In this document: positions 9,779 through 20,527 of the stretch, in pieces
How the letters are laid out: each line of letters opens with the position of its first letter
How positions within the stretch are numbered: position 1 is the first letter of the stretch
NCBI RefSeq assembly: GCF_000330725.2
Contig: NZ_AMZY02000003.1
Span: 124,001 to 188,000 of the forward strand
Reading direction: 5' to 3'
Length of the DNA: 64,000 nucleotides
Source: Mariniradius saccharolyticus AK6
Lineage (GTDB): Bacteria; Bacteroidota; Bacteroidia; Cytophagales; Cyclobacteriaceae
Position numbers and translations under genes: made by a program
Notes under the pieces: generated by a model
The model's database searches: none
The model's input: the letters and a program-made list of their open reading frames with translations, nothing else
Told to the model about the DNA's origin: nothing

Positions 9779-10435
9779 TCAAAATACCATCTCTGGGACA
9801 GACCCTTCAATTACCAATTTCCCCTCCGTTTTGGATTTGATTTCTTCGATGCTGACGTCGGGGGCGCGCTCGAGAAGTTTGAATCCGCCCTCAGGCAGTA
9901 CGTCAAGCACCGCTAGGTCGGTTACGATTTTTTTGACGCAGCGGATACCGGTAATGGGTAGGGTACATTGCTTCAAAAGTTTGGATTGGCCGTCTTTGGA
10001 GCAATGTTGCATTGCCACAATAATGTTTTTTGCCGAGGCGACCAAGTCCATCGCTCCACCCATGCCTTTGACCATCTTTCCAGGGACTTTCCAGTTGGCG
10101 ATGTCCCCGTTTTCGGAGACTTCCATGGCGCCAAGGATAGTCAGGTGCACATGTCCGCCACGGATCATGGCAAATGACTCAGACGAACTGAAAATGGCAG
10201 ACCCTTTGACCATGGTGATGGTCTGTTTTCCGGCATTGATCAAGTCCGGGTCAATTTCGGCCTCGGTCGGGAAGGGGCCAATACCAAGCAGGCCGTTTTC
10301 GGATTGAAGGACTACGTCGAGGTCCGCGGGAATGTAATTGGCCACCAAGGTGGGGATGCCGATGCCGAGGTTGATATATTGGCCTTTTTTGACTTCTTTG
10401 GCTATTCTTTGGGCGATTTGTTCTTTGGTCAGCAT
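9779..10435 (-). CDS. scoB: 3-oxoacid CoA-transferase subunit B
   Basis: A 218-residue CoA-transferase family I beta subunit. SENGLLGIGP contains the catalytic glutamate (Glu46) that forms the CoA thioester intermediate. INLGIGIPTLVANY near residue 21 and the GGHVHLTILGAMEV segment also fit. With subunit A it transfers CoA from succinyl-CoA to acetoacetate or another 3-oxoacid in the cytosol, linking ketone body or branched-chain degradation to the TCA cycle. The subunit A gene lies 62 nt upstream on the same strand, so the two form one operon. Length is normal for the family. Confidence 0.93.
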   Translation of the reverse strand: MLTKEQIAQRIAKEVKKGQYINLGIGIPTLVANYIPADLDVVLQSENGLLGIGPFPTEAEIDPDLINAGKQTITMVKGSAIFSSSESFAMIRGGHVHLTILGAMEVSENGDIANWKVPGKMVKGMGGAMDLVASAKNIIVAMQHCSKDGQSKLLKQCTLPITGIRCVKKIVTDLAVLDVLPEGGFKLLERAPDVSIEEIKSKTEGKLVIEGSVPEMVF

Positions 10436-10497
10436 GGGTTATTTGGGTTTACGGTTGGATGAATGATCCAGGGTTTTGGATGACGAGGTGGTCAATG

Positions 10498-11196
10498 TTA
10501 AACTTTTCTGACCGTACGCTGCTCGATTCTTTTTTCGTAGTTGACTCCTTGGAAGATTCGCTGTACATAGATGCCTGGTGTATGGATTTGGTTGGGGTCG
10601 AGCTCTCCAACAGGAACCAATTCCTCTACTTCGGCAATGGTGATTTTCCCGGCCGCCGCCATCATGGGGTTGAAGTTCCGTGCGGTGCCTTTGTACACCA
10701 AATTGCCTGCCGTGTCGCCCTTCCAAGCCTTCACAAAGGCAAAGTCAGCCTGCAGCCAGCGTTCCAGGAGGTACAATTTCCCGTCAAATTCGCGTACTTC
10801 TTTGCCTACGGCGACTTCGGTGCCCACACCAGCAGGTGTGAAAAATGCAGGGATTCCAGCACCTCCAGCCCGGATACGCTCTGCCAAAGTGCCTTGTGGG
10901 ATCAAATCCACCTCGAGTTCCCCGCTGAGGAGTTGCCGTTCAAACTCGGCATTTTCACCTACGTAACTGGAGATCATCTTGCGTACCATGCGTTTTTTTA
11001 GCATGAGCCCAATGCCGAAATCGTCTACGCCCGCGTTGTTGGAAATGCAGGTCAGGCCTGTGATATCTTTTTCGAGCAGTGCTTTGATACAGTTTTCAGG
11101 AATTCCGCTCAGTCCAAATCCGCCAAACATCAGCGTGGCGCCCGTGAAAACGTCCGCTACCGCGGCTTGGGCATTGGAAATTGTCTTGTCAATCAT
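10498..11196 (-). CDS. scoA: 3-oxoacid CoA-transferase subunit A
   Basis: A 232-residue CoA-transferase family I alpha subunit. [11 protein letters not shown] (residues 25-35) is the glycine-rich family signature, followed by the [14 protein letters not shown] stretch. It pairs with ScoB encoded downstream to form the succinyl-CoA:3-oxoacid transferase. It starts 17 nt after the ribF stop, so it may be read from the ribF operon as well as from its own promoter. Nothing is unusual in length or key residues. Confidence 0.93.
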   Translation of the reverse strand: MIDKTISNAQAAVADVFTGATLMFGGFGLSGIPENCIKALLEKDITGLTCISNNAGVDDFGIGLMLKKRMVRKMISSYVGENAEFERQLLSGELEVDLIPQGTLAERIRAGGAGIPAFFTPAGVGTEVAVGKEVREFDGKLYLLERWLQADFAFVKAWKGDTAGNLVYKGTARNFNPMMAAAGKITIAEVEELVPVGELDPNQIHTPGIYVQRIFQGVNYEKRIEQRTVRKV

Positions 11197-11213
11197 ATCG
11201 GTTATTTTGGGTT

Positions 11214-12143
11214 TCAGGTCGTAAGGAGTCGGATGGCCTGTTCCTTGTCAATGGCAAGTTGCTGTTTCAGGGCATCCAACCCGCTAAACTTAATCTCTGG
11301 TCTAAGATACGATTTTAGGCGCACACAGATTCGCCGATCATACAGATCGCCATGGAAGTCGAACAGATGCACCTCGATCGACCGGCTGTTTCCGCTGACA
11401 GTTGGCCGGAAGCCGATATTGAGCATACCTCGAAAAAGCTCTCCTTCCACGTCTACTTCTACTGCATAGGCTCCTTCACAGGGTATCAGCTTGTAATCGT
11501 GGGGGATATGGACATTGGCAGTGGGAAATCCGATGGACCTGCCCAATTGCTGTCCCTTGATGATGATGCCATTGAGCTCATAGGGGCGTCCCAGGAATTC
11601 GTTGGCTACATCCACTTTGCCCTCTTCCAAGGCTTTCCTGATTTTGGTGCTGGAAACCCCCACATGGTCGACATCTTCCCTGGGGATTTCCTCCAAGTCA
11701 AATCCAAACCGTGCTTGGTTCTGCATCAAGTAGTCGAATCCACCTTCACGGTTTTTGCCGAAGCGATGGTCATAGCCTATGACCAGTTTTTTGGTACCGA
11801 TCGTATCGACGAGGATTTTTTGGACAAATTGCTCGGAGGAAAATTCGGAAAACTCTTTTGTGAAGGGAATCGTCAGCAAGTGATCGATTCCGAAATGCTT
11901 CAGGAGTTTGGCTTTTTCTTCAAAGGTGCTGAGAAGCCTGATTTGGTGATCATGGGGATATAGGATCATCCGTGGATGCGGCCAAAAAGTGATGAGGACT
12001 GTTTCTCCTCCGATTTCATCTGCCAAGGTTCGGATGCGTCGCAGGATTTTCTGGTGGCCCAAGTGGACACCGTCGAAGGTTCCACTCGTGACAACGGGGT
12101 TTCTCACCGACCCGAAATCCTCGATTCCCTCATAGATTTTCAT
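11214..12143 (-). CDS. ribF: bifunctional riboflavin kinase/FAD synthetase
   Basis: A 309-residue cytosolic enzyme that phosphorylates riboflavin to FMN and adenylates it to FAD. The N-terminal nucleotidyltransferase half shows [10 protein letters not shown] (residues 21-30), including the HxGH-type ATP site. The second half is the flavokinase domain, with IGFPTAN near residue 200. Length is standard. It overlaps truB by 14 bp, an arrangement common in Bacteroidota and many other bacteria, and indicates one transcript. Confidence 0.95.
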   Translation of the reverse strand: MKIYEGIEDFGSVRNPVVTSGTFDGVHLGHQKILRRIRTLADEIGGETVLITFWPHPRMILYPHDHQIRLLSTFEEKAKLLKHFGIDHLLTIPFTKEFSEFSSEQFVQKILVDTIGTKKLVIGYDHRFGKNREGGFDYLMQNQARFGFDLEEIPREDVDHVGVSSTKIRKALEEGKVDVANEFLGRPYELNGIIIKGQQLGRSIGFPTANVHIPHDYKLIPCEGAYAVEVDVEGELFRGMLNIGFRPTVSGNSRSIEVHLFDFHGDLYDRRICVRLKSYLRPEIKFSGLDALKQQLAIDKEQAIRLLTT

Positions 12144-12813
12144 GCTGTCTGGATTTGATGAGTTCTACAGCGTCATTTACAGAGATGGCCTCTTCTAGCC
12201 TGAAATCCCCGGTTCGGGTACGTATCAGCGACGCCATGTAGGCACCGACGCCAAGGATATTACCGAGGTCGCGGGCGAGGCTTCGGATGTAGGTTCCTTT
12301 GGAACAAACGATGCGAAAATGCACGACAGGGTTTTGAAAGTCAGTGATTTCGAAAACAGGTACTGAAACAGGTCTGGCTTCCATCACGACTTCTTGGCCT
12401 TTTCGTGCGGATTCATAAACCCGTTTTCCATCCACTTTGATAGCAGAATGCATAGGCGGAACCTGTAAGATATCACCTGTAAGTTGGGCTGCAGCTTTCT
12501 TGACATCTTCCATAGTCAGGTGTGCCGGGTCCGCTACGTCCACCACTTCCTTTTCCAAATCAAAGCTCTCCGTGGTTTTTCCCAAGACAAAGGTGCCCGT
12601 ATACTCCTTTTCCTGTCCCATAAAGGTCTCGATGGATTTCGTCTTTTTTCCGGCACATACGATGAGGAGACCTGTTGCCAAGGGATCCAGGGTACCCGCA
12701 TGCCCCACTTTTTTGATCTTGAGGGTGTTGCGGATTTTTTTGACCACGTCAAAGGAGGTCCACTCGAGGGGCTTATTGATGAGAAAAACTTCGCCGTAGG
12801 CTTCTTGCTCCAT
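12130..12813 (-). CDS. truB: tRNA pseudouridine(55) synthase
   Basis: About 227 residues from the ATG at 12813. A further upstream ATG (12843) would overlap the uppP coding end by 29 bp and adds non-conserved residues, so the inner start is preferred. GHAGTLDPLATGLL holds the catalytic aspartate (Asp43), and the start FLINKPLEWTS fits the family. It makes pseudouridine 55 in the T-loop of tRNAs. The start lies one base after the uppP stop, so translation is probably coupled. Confidence 0.94.
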   Translation of the reverse strand: MEQEAYGEVFLINKPLEWTSFDVVKKIRNTLKIKKVGHAGTLDPLATGLLIVCAGKKTKSIETFMGQEKEYTGTFVLGKTTESFDLEKEVVDVADPAHLTMEDVKKAAAQLTGDILQVPPMHSAIKVDGKRVYESARKGQEVVMEARPVSVPVFEITDFQNPVVHFRIVCSKGTYIRSLARDLGNILGVGAYMASLIRTRTGDFRLEEAISVNDAVELIKSRQHENL

Positions 12814-12814
12814 G

Positions 12815-13609
12815 CTACAAATATAGGCCTGCAAAGATGGCAATCAGTCCTACGAGCGTACAATAGATCGCAAAATAGGTGAGTTTGCTCTTTCTGACGA
12901 GGGCAATCATCCATGTACAAGCCAGATAGCCGGAAATAAATGCGGCCACAAAGCCTGCAGACATATAACCAAATGTGGACTCCTGAAAGGAAATCACCCC
13001 ATCTAGAATATCCTTTGCGATTTTGCCGAAGATCAAGGGGACAACCATGAGGAAGGAAAAACGCGCCGCTTTGGTTTTGTCAATGCCTAGAAGTACAGAT
13101 GTGGAAATTGTCGCCCCTGAGCGGGAAATCCCTGGAAGCATGGCAATCGCTTGGGAAATACCGATAATTGCTGCGTGGCCAAATCCGAGGTTTTTGCCCG
13201 TATTTTTTGCCTTGTCTGCTAAAAAAAGCAGCAGGGCAGTAACCAGTAGCATGAAGCCCACGAAAACCACTTTTCCACCAAAAAACTGCTCCAACTGCTC
13301 TTCGAAAAAGAGCCCAATGATGACGGCCGGGATCATTGAGAGCGCGATTTTTGCCACAAGCTGCGTGTCTTCGTTCCATTTGAGTTTGATGACCGATTCG
13401 AGGATCAGTGCAATGTCCTTGCGAAAAACGAGCATCGTCGCGAGTGCTGTAGCGAAGTGCAATACAACCGTAAATGTCAGACTTTCCTCGGGAAGGCGAT
13501 CACCGCCGAGGATTGCACCTCCCAATTCCAAATGCCCGCTCGATGAAACAGGCAAAAACTCTGTCAAGCCTTGAACAATGCCAAGGATGATTGCTTCGAA
13601 AATATCCAT
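12815..13609 (-). CDS. uppP: undecaprenyl-diphosphatase
   Basis: A 264-residue polytopic membrane enzyme of the BacA/UppP family. EFLPVSSSGH (residues 17-26) and PGISRSGATIS (near 158) are the two conserved active-site loops. It removes a phosphate from undecaprenyl diphosphate to recycle the lipid carrier for peptidoglycan and other surface polymers. It sits between DUF3098 (6-nt gap) and truB (1-nt gap) in a Bacteroidota-typical cluster headed by ftsX, so its expression is tied to envelope growth. Confidence 0.95.
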   Translation of the reverse strand: MDIFEAIILGIVQGLTEFLPVSSSGHLELGGAILGGDRLPEESLTFTVVLHFATALATMLVFRKDIALILESVIKLKWNEDTQLVAKIALSMIPAVIIGLFFEEQLEQFFGGKVVFVGFMLLVTALLLFLADKAKNTGKNLGFGHAAIIGISQAIAMLPGISRSGATISTSVLLGIDKTKAARFSFLMVVPLIFGKIAKDILDGVISFQESTFGYMSAGFVAAFISGYLACTWMIALVRKSKLTYFAIYCTLVGLIAIFAGLYL

Positions 13610-13615
13610 GGGTGA

Positions 13616-13822
13616 TTACTTTTCAGATTTGTGAAAAATCGCGTAAAACTGGAACAAAAATCCCGCCAAGGTCACGATTGGGCCCACTGTCAGGCCCAAA
13701 ACACCGAAACCATGGGGTTCCCTGTCCAAACCGATAATGATGAATCCCAAAATGATGATGCCGAGACCAATCAGCATCAGGGTGTAATTCTTTTTGGTAA
13801 ATGGAAAGTTTGAGTGACTCAT
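13616..13822 (-). CDS. DUF3098 domain-containing small membrane protein
   Basis: A 68-residue protein with two hydrophobic segments (about 12-30 and 43-62) separated by a short charged loop containing GLDREPHGFG. It matches the DUF3098 family, which is found mostly in Bacteroidota between ftsX and uppP, exactly as here. The molecular role is unknown; conserved position suggests a part in FtsX or undecaprenyl function at the inner membrane. One base separates it from the ftsX stop. Confidence 0.8.
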   Translation of the reverse strand: MSHSNFPFTKKNYTLMLIGLGIIILGFIIIGLDREPHGFGVLGLTVGPIVTLAGFLFQFYAIFHKSEK

Positions 13823-13823
13823 A

Positions 13824-14714
13824 TTAATAAAGTTCGTCCAAGGACATATTTAAGTATTTGTTTACCGCCTGCAGCGTGCTCAAAACCGACAGCAGTACTC
13901 CCGCAATTATCAAGACCCCAAACAACGCAAACAACAGCTCATTATTTTGCAGAAGCGAAAAGCCTTCGACGTTGGACTTGGTATATTCCAAAATCAAAAA
14001 TAACAATAGCGAAGCAATGACTCCCGAAAGGAAGCCAAAAAGCAGCGCCCTTCCAAGGAATGGCCGTCGGATAAATCCACGTGTGGCACCCACTAGCTGC
14101 ATGCTTCGGATGAGGAATCTTTGCGAAAACAGCGCCAGACGGATCGTGTTGTTGATCAACATCACGACGGTAAAGACGAGGATTAGAATGAAACCTCCCA
14201 TTACCAGCGCGACCTTAAATAGGTTCTTGTTGATGGATTCGACCAAGTCGGCTATGTAGGTGACTTCAAATACGCCGGAAATTCCCTTGATTTCCTTGAC
14301 GATTTCCTCCATGCTTTCGGCTGTTTGGTATTCCTCAGAGATCGCGATAGTGTATGAATCACGAAGCGGATTGTCGTCCAAGAATTGGGTGAAATCTTCG
14401 CCGGTATCTTTTAGGAATTCTTTTGCGGCTTCATCTTGGGAGATAAAGGTCACGCCGGATTTTCCGTCTTTACGGAGTATATAGGGTTTGGCTTCCAATG
14501 TCCTGCGGATCCCCATCTTTTGGTCTACCGTGAGGTCTTTGTTCAAAAAGACCTGGATTTCGATGTTTTCCCTGATGAGGCTTGTCAGTGTTTTCGCTTG
14601 GATCACAATCACCCCAAAAAGCCCCAAAATGAACAGTGAGAGGGTGGTGCTAAACAGTACAGAGGCAAACTTGAATCTCCCCAGCTTGGTTTTCTTTCTC
14701 GGATTAATCCCCAT
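13824..14714 (-). CDS. ftsX: cell division permease-like protein FtsX
   Basis: About 296 residues from the ATG at 14714; a TTG at 14753 would add 13 residues. The topology is that of FtsX: one N-terminal membrane helix, an extracytoplasmic domain (about 45-170 with FLNKDLTVDQK), then three helices near the C-terminus. The cytoplasmic SMQLVGATRGFIRRPFLGRA motif is the conserved FtsE-contact region. With FtsE it controls cell-wall hydrolysis at division. Its ATPase partner is not adjacent; an FtsE-like gene lies at 60491-61201, as is common for Bacteroidota. Confidence 0.9.
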   Translation of the reverse strand: MGINPRKKTKLGRFKFASVLFSTTLSLFILGLFGVIVIQAKTLTSLIRENIEIQVFLNKDLTVDQKMGIRRTLEAKPYILRKDGKSGVTFISQDEAAKEFLKDTGEDFTQFLDDNPLRDSYTIAISEEYQTAESMEEIVKEIKGISGVFEVTYIADLVESINKNLFKVALVMGGFILILVFTVVMLINNTIRLALFSQRFLIRSMQLVGATRGFIRRPFLGRALLFGFLSGVIASLLLFLILEYTKSNVEGFSLLQNNELLFALFGVLIIAGVLLSVLSTLQAVNKYLNMSLDELY

Positions 14715-14766
14715 ATACGATGTGATTGGGTCAAAATTAAACAGCTTGGCCAATTAAACCAACGTA

Positions 14767-15483
14767 TTAACAGAATTTGACTTCCACCACTTTTTTGCCT
14801 GCTATCGCATAAGCGCGGTTATCTGTACCCGAAGCCATGCTGACGATACCTGTGAACCTGCCGAATGCAGGAAGTATCATTTGTCTTTCGTTCTGGAAAA
14901 AGCATGGAAGTACCATCCTTTGACGCGCAATGCCATAAAGTGCAATACCAGGATGGATATGTCCGCAGAAGTTGAACATTTCTGAAGGAACATCTTCTAA
15001 GGGTTCATGGCTAAGCAGAAAATTACCCAAAATCGTTGGCTTGGGGTGAATTTCCCAAACACCTGATTGGTACAACTTCTCGGGCAGGATGTCGTGGTTT
15101 CCTTTGACCAAATGAAACCCACAACCAGGGAAATATCCTGCAAATTCTTCCAAATCCGTCCAAGATTCATTCCAATCGCTGTGGAACAAATCGCCCAAAA
15201 AATACACTTCAGTGGCGGCATGGTCATGGATGAGTTTTTGGATTTTGAGAAAATCCTGTACATGCACCTTTTCCGGAATTGGAATGCCTGCTTTTCTGAA
15301 ATGAGCAGCTTTGCCAAAATGTGGATCTGCGATGAGAATTGTCCGGAGACGGGGAATAAGAACAGCCTTTTCAGGCAACAGCAAAAACTTCTCCCCATTC
15401 CAAGACAATTCAATTCTATCTTCTTGAGGGCTAATTGCGTTTTCGGAAGAGGGAGGAATGTTAGCGGAAGGTTGCACTGCCAA
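14767..15483 (-). CDS. pdeM: ligase-associated DNA damage response endonuclease PdeM
   Basis: About 238 residues in a calcineurin-like metallophosphoesterase fold. Metal-binding motifs are visible in order: LIADPHFGKAAHFRK, GDLFHSDWN, VKGNHD, LLSHEP and FCGHIHPG. This pattern matches PdeM, a nuclease usually encoded beside an ATP-dependent DNA ligase and a DEXH helicase. Here no ligase or helicase gene is adjacent; it sits 52 nt upstream of ftsX and may share its transcript. No ATG precedes the conserved region, so the start must be TTG (15483) or GTG (15477). Confidence 0.83.
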   Translation of the reverse strand: MAVQPSANIPPSSENAISPQEDRIELSWNGEKFLLLPEKAVLIPRLRTILIADPHFGKAAHFRKAGIPIPEKVHVQDFLKIQKLIHDHAATEVYFLGDLFHSDWNESWTDLEEFAGYFPGCGFHLVKGNHDILPEKLYQSGVWEIHPKPTILGNFLLSHEPLEDVPSEMFNFCGHIHPGIALYGIARQRMVLPCFFQNERQMILPAFGRFTGIVSMASGTDNRAYAIAGKKVVEVKFC

Positions 15484-15542
15484 ACTTGATTTGAGTCTGT
15501 AAAAGTATTATTATTCGACACTCATTCATAAAAATCAAATCC

Positions 15543-15986
15543 ATGAAGTCAATAATAAACCCAAATTTGATGCTGGTTGTCGCATTTGTTTTGCTGAGCA
15601 GCCAGTTGTATGCCCAGCAGCCGGATGCCATCGTCGGCAAATGGTACAATACCGAGAAAGATGCCCAAGTTGAAATCTTCAAAGAGGGAGGAAGGTATTT
15701 TGGTAAGATTGTATGGCTAAAAGAACCCGTAGAAAACGGGAAGCCCAAAGTCGACAAGAACAACTCTGAAAAGGAATTGCGCACCAGACCAATTATGGGC
15801 ATGCGCCTATTGAACGACTTTCAGTTCAAGGGCGGCGTCTGGGAAGACGGCACGATCTACGATCCAAAAAACGGAAAAACCTATTCCTGCATCATCAAGC
15901 GCAAAGATGGCAAGACCCTGGAAGTCCGTGGATATGTTGGGTTTTCGATGATAGGAAGGACCGTGGAATGGACGAAAGTGGAGTGA
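15543..15986 (+). CDS. DUF2147 domain-containing secreted protein
   Basis: A 147-residue protein with a signal peptide ending LYAQQ. The mature part begins IVGKWYNTEKDAQVEIF and contains GTIYDPKNGKTYSC and GYVGFSMIGRTVEW, the conserved blocks of DUF2147. The fold is a small calycin-like beta-barrel. Members are exported and of unknown function. It is monocistronic: 59 nt separate it from the divergent pdeM, and a terminator follows. Confidence 0.88.
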   Translation: MKSIINPNLMLVVAFVLLSSQLYAQQPDAIVGKWYNTEKDAQVEIFKEGGRYFGKIVWLKEPVENGKPKVDKNNSEKELRTRPIMGMRLLNDFQFKGGVWEDGTIYDPKNGKTYSCIIKRKDGKTLEVRGYVGFSMIGRTVEWTKVE

Positions 15987-16014
15987 AACATGCAGATTAT
16001 TCAGAAATCACAAG

Positions 16015-16034
16015 AAGGGCGAAAGCCCTTTTTT
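16015..16034 (+). terminator. Rho-independent terminator after the DUF2147 gene
   Basis: A 6-bp stem, AAGGGC with GCCCTT, closes a GAAA tetraloop. Four more T residues follow, then an AT-rich stretch. It lies 29 nt after the stop. Confidence 0.8.
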
Positions 16035-16237
16035 AATTGATTATTGAGAAATTAGAGCAGCCTTGGATGGGCGATTGCATTTTTTAAGAATTTATTCCGC
16101 ATACACCAATTAGTTAGGATTTTTCGCAAAAGGAGGAAAATACGCTTGCGCCATGATCGAGACGATTATTGGTAGATTTATTCGGTGCACTAGATAAGAT
16201 TCCATGGATCAATTTTCAACCCTAAACCGAAAATGTC

Positions 16238-16984
16238 ATGAAGATTCTTTTGTTTTCACTTTTGTTTATCGGGTCCTGCCTGCCAGTATTTTCATTCGAC
16301 GGTAATTGGATGGAATTTTCGCATGACCAAGGAGATTCCCTAATCGGGTCGGATTCTACCAAGTTTCAGCACCGAAATTTGCTTACTCCGACAGGGAGAG
16401 CTATGGAAAGGAGGCAATTTGAATGGCAAAACCAATACGTATTCCTCATAAATCAGTTTAACGTCGGAGTGACGGATAGAGTCTCTGCCTCAGCGACAGT
16501 ATTGGCATTCCCCGAAATTTTTGGCAACGAGCTTTTGTTCGGCTACCTGCTTCAATCATCTTATGTATTCACGCCAAGGAAAAGTCCTTACCAACTCAAG
16601 TTCACCGGGTTTTTTGGCAAATTGCCAGACGCATATTCATCTTTTTATGGTTTTCTCACCTCCCATTCTATTGGAAACAAAGTCAATAACCTTACTTTGG
16701 GAATTGGCTATGCAGGATTGGTTGATGGTCCACAATATGAAGGCGAATTCGCTGGCGGAGTGGTGTATACGCTTGGCGGAAATGTCGAAACCGGCCCGAA
16801 GGGGACCTTATTTTTGGACAATATTCTGGTTGGGGAAGAACTGTATGGTTCCTTAGGAGTCAGAGCTAAACTTAGGAAATTCTATTTTGAAATAGGTTTG
16901 TTTTACCTAGTGGATTTTCCCTACAAGGACCTAGGGGTTCTTCCCATGCTTGGGTTTGGGTCAAATGTTCTTGGGAAAAAATGA
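16238..16984 (+). CDS. uncharacterised probable outer-membrane beta-barrel protein
   Basis: I do not recognise the family. The 248 residues begin with a signal peptide (cleavage near VFSFDG). The rest alternates aromatic and glycine-rich strands such as YVFLINQFNVGVTDRVSASATVL and LTLGIGYAGLVDGP, as in small outer-membrane barrels. No C-terminal T9SS domain is visible, and the last strand ends MLGFGSNVLGKK rather than with an aromatic residue. It is followed at once by a convergent VOC gene (1-nt gap). Surface location is inferred from composition only. Confidence 0.6.
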   Translation: MKILLFSLLFIGSCLPVFSFDGNWMEFSHDQGDSLIGSDSTKFQHRNLLTPTGRAMERRQFEWQNQYVFLINQFNVGVTDRVSASATVLAFPEIFGNELLFGYLLQSSYVFTPRKSPYQLKFTGFFGKLPDAYSSFYGFLTSHSIGNKVNNLTLGIGYAGLVDGPQYEGEFAGGVVYTLGGNVETGPKGTLFLDNILVGEELYGSLGVRAKLRKFYFEIGLFYLVDFPYKDLGVLPMLGFGSNVLGKK

Positions 16985-16985
16985 C

Positions 16986-17372
16986 CTACTCCCAAATTCC
17001 CACTGGTACGATTTCCAGTACATGCCCAAAGGGATCTTCGAAATAGAAGCTTTCTCCGTTTTTCCAAGTTTGGGTATGGGTAATGGGGATGCCGGCTGTG
17101 GTTATCATTAGCTTGGTCGCTGGATAATCCTCCTTGCCGACCTCAAAGGCAATATGCTGTTTCCCAACCGCAAAGTGTGGTGGAAGTGATCGTTCTGTTT
17201 TGGTCACATCCGGCAAAAAACACAACAATACCGAGCTGCCACACTTAAAGAAAACGTGTCTTCCCTCGACTTTTGAAATCAAGGGCATTCCGAGTTTGCC
17301 ATGGTAAAATGCCTCCGCGACCCCCAAATCGTCGACGTAAAGACAGGTTTCTTTGATTTGGGTAAAGTTCAT
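16986..17372 (-). CDS. VOC family protein (glyoxalase/bleomycin resistance fold)
   Basis: A 128-residue single vicinal-oxygen-chelate domain. It opens with CLYVDDLGVAEAFYHGKLGMPL and closes with FYFEDPFGHVLEIVPVG, the usual start and final metal-ligand region (Glu of LEI) of the fold. HIAFEV near the middle supplies another ligand candidate. Members act as dioxygenases, isomerases or resistance proteins; the substrate cannot be predicted. It is short, cytosolic and probably monocistronic. Confidence 0.88.
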   Translation of the reverse strand: MNFTQIKETCLYVDDLGVAEAFYHGKLGMPLISKVEGRHVFFKCGSSVLLCFLPDVTKTERSLPPHFAVGKQHIAFEVGKEDYPATKLMITTAGIPITHTQTWKNGESFYFEDPFGHVLEIVPVGIWE

Positions 17373-17393
17373 GATTGGTTCATCGTTTTTCCC

Positions 17394-17421
17394 AAAAGAA
17401 AAAAACGGCCGAGAAGGCCGT
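17394..17421 (-). terminator. Rho-independent terminator of the metY-metX unit
   Basis: The hairpin 17405-17421 has 7-bp arms (ACGGCCT-type) around a short loop. It is followed on the minus strand by TTTTTCTTTT. It begins immediately after the metX stop codon. Confidence 0.85.
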
Positions 17422-17422
17422 C

Positions 17423-18481
17423 TTAACCGTGATTTCCCTCAAGATAGAAGCTCCTGAGGATATACTGCAGCTGCTCGTACTCTATCAGGAATGCATCATG
17501 TCCAAAGGTGGACCGAATCTCTCGATAGGTACCTTTGGGGACATGGTGTGCGATGAACTGGGATTCTTCCCTGACAAATAAAAGATCCCTGTCCACACCT
17601 ATTGCAAGCAACTTGGATGGAATCTCGGCGAGGGCTCGTTCCACTCCACCCCGACCCCTGCCTAGGTCATGGCTATCCATGGCCTTGCTAAGTACCCAAT
17701 AGGAAAAGGCATTGAAGCGATTTGCCAATTTTTGGCCTTGGTACCTCAGGTACGATGACACCCGGAATCCATCTAGTTTTTCGGATGTATCGGATTGTTT
17801 CTTGGCGAAATCCTCAGGATGGCGATAGGATATCATCGCGATAGCGCGGGCAGTTTCCATGCCTTTTTTGCCTGCTTCTGGGTGGTTTTCTCCCCATGTG
17901 CAGTCGGTCTCGATGGCCATTCTTTGGGATTCGTTGAAGGCGATTGTCCATGGAGAGGTTTTCGCATTGGAGGCAAGGATGATGGTGTTCTTGACTTGAT
18001 GTTGAAGCAAATACGCCCATTCGATGCCAACTTGTCCACCCAGCGAGCCACCGATAATCGTATTGATTTGATCAATTCCAAGGTGCTGACGAAGGTGTTC
18101 AAGACTCCTGGCCAAGTCCCTAGGGGTCAGGTTTGGGAAGTCATAGAAATACGTCTTGCCGGTCTCGGGATGAATCGAAAGGGGATTTGTACTGCCGTAA
18201 CAAGAACCCAACAGATTGGCACAGACAATGAAGTGGTTGGTTGGATCGAAGAACTTGTCCTCCCCAATGATTCCGGACCACCATTCTTGGGGATTGGCGT
18301 CGCCGGTCAGGGCATGGATGACCCAGACGACATTATCCTTCTCCGTGGTCAAATGCCCTTGGGTGGTATAAGCCAACTGGAATCCGGGAAGGGATTCCCC
18401 GGATTCTAATTCAAATTTCCCCTCAAATGTGAAGGTCTCTTGCGCCATGTCTGTAATCAGGTAATTGCTAGTCAAATTCAT
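17423..18481 (-). CDS. metX: homoserine O-acetyltransferase
   Basis: A 352-residue alpha/beta-hydrolase enzyme. GGSLGGQ holds the nucleophile Ser146, VDRDLLF near 295 the aspartate, and FGHDAFL near 327 the histidine of the triad. CYGSTNPLSIHPETGK and LTPRD are also typical of MetX. It acetylates homoserine using acetyl-CoA, feeding O-acetylhomoserine to MetY, which is encoded just upstream on the same strand. An inner ATG at 18448 is a possible alternative start. Transcription is probably under the SAM-I riboswitch ahead of metY. Confidence 0.93.
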   Translation of the reverse strand: MNLTSNYLITDMAQETFTFEGKFELESGESLPGFQLAYTTQGHLTTEKDNVVWVIHALTGDANPQEWWSGIIGEDKFFDPTNHFIVCANLLGSCYGSTNPLSIHPETGKTYFYDFPNLTPRDLARSLEHLRQHLGIDQINTIIGGSLGGQVGIEWAYLLQHQVKNTIILASNAKTSPWTIAFNESQRMAIETDCTWGENHPEAGKKGMETARAIAMISYRHPEDFAKKQSDTSEKLDGFRVSSYLRYQGQKLANRFNAFSYWVLSKAMDSHDLGRGRGGVERALAEIPSKLLAIGVDRDLLFVREESQFIAHHVPKGTYREIRSTFGHDAFLIEYEQLQYILRSFYLEGNHG

Positions 18482-18532
18482 TCTAAGGTTGTTTTGGAAT
18501 CCTTTTCCGCAACGGATTCCCGGTAATGTTGA

Positions 18533-20527
<1,995 letters not shown>

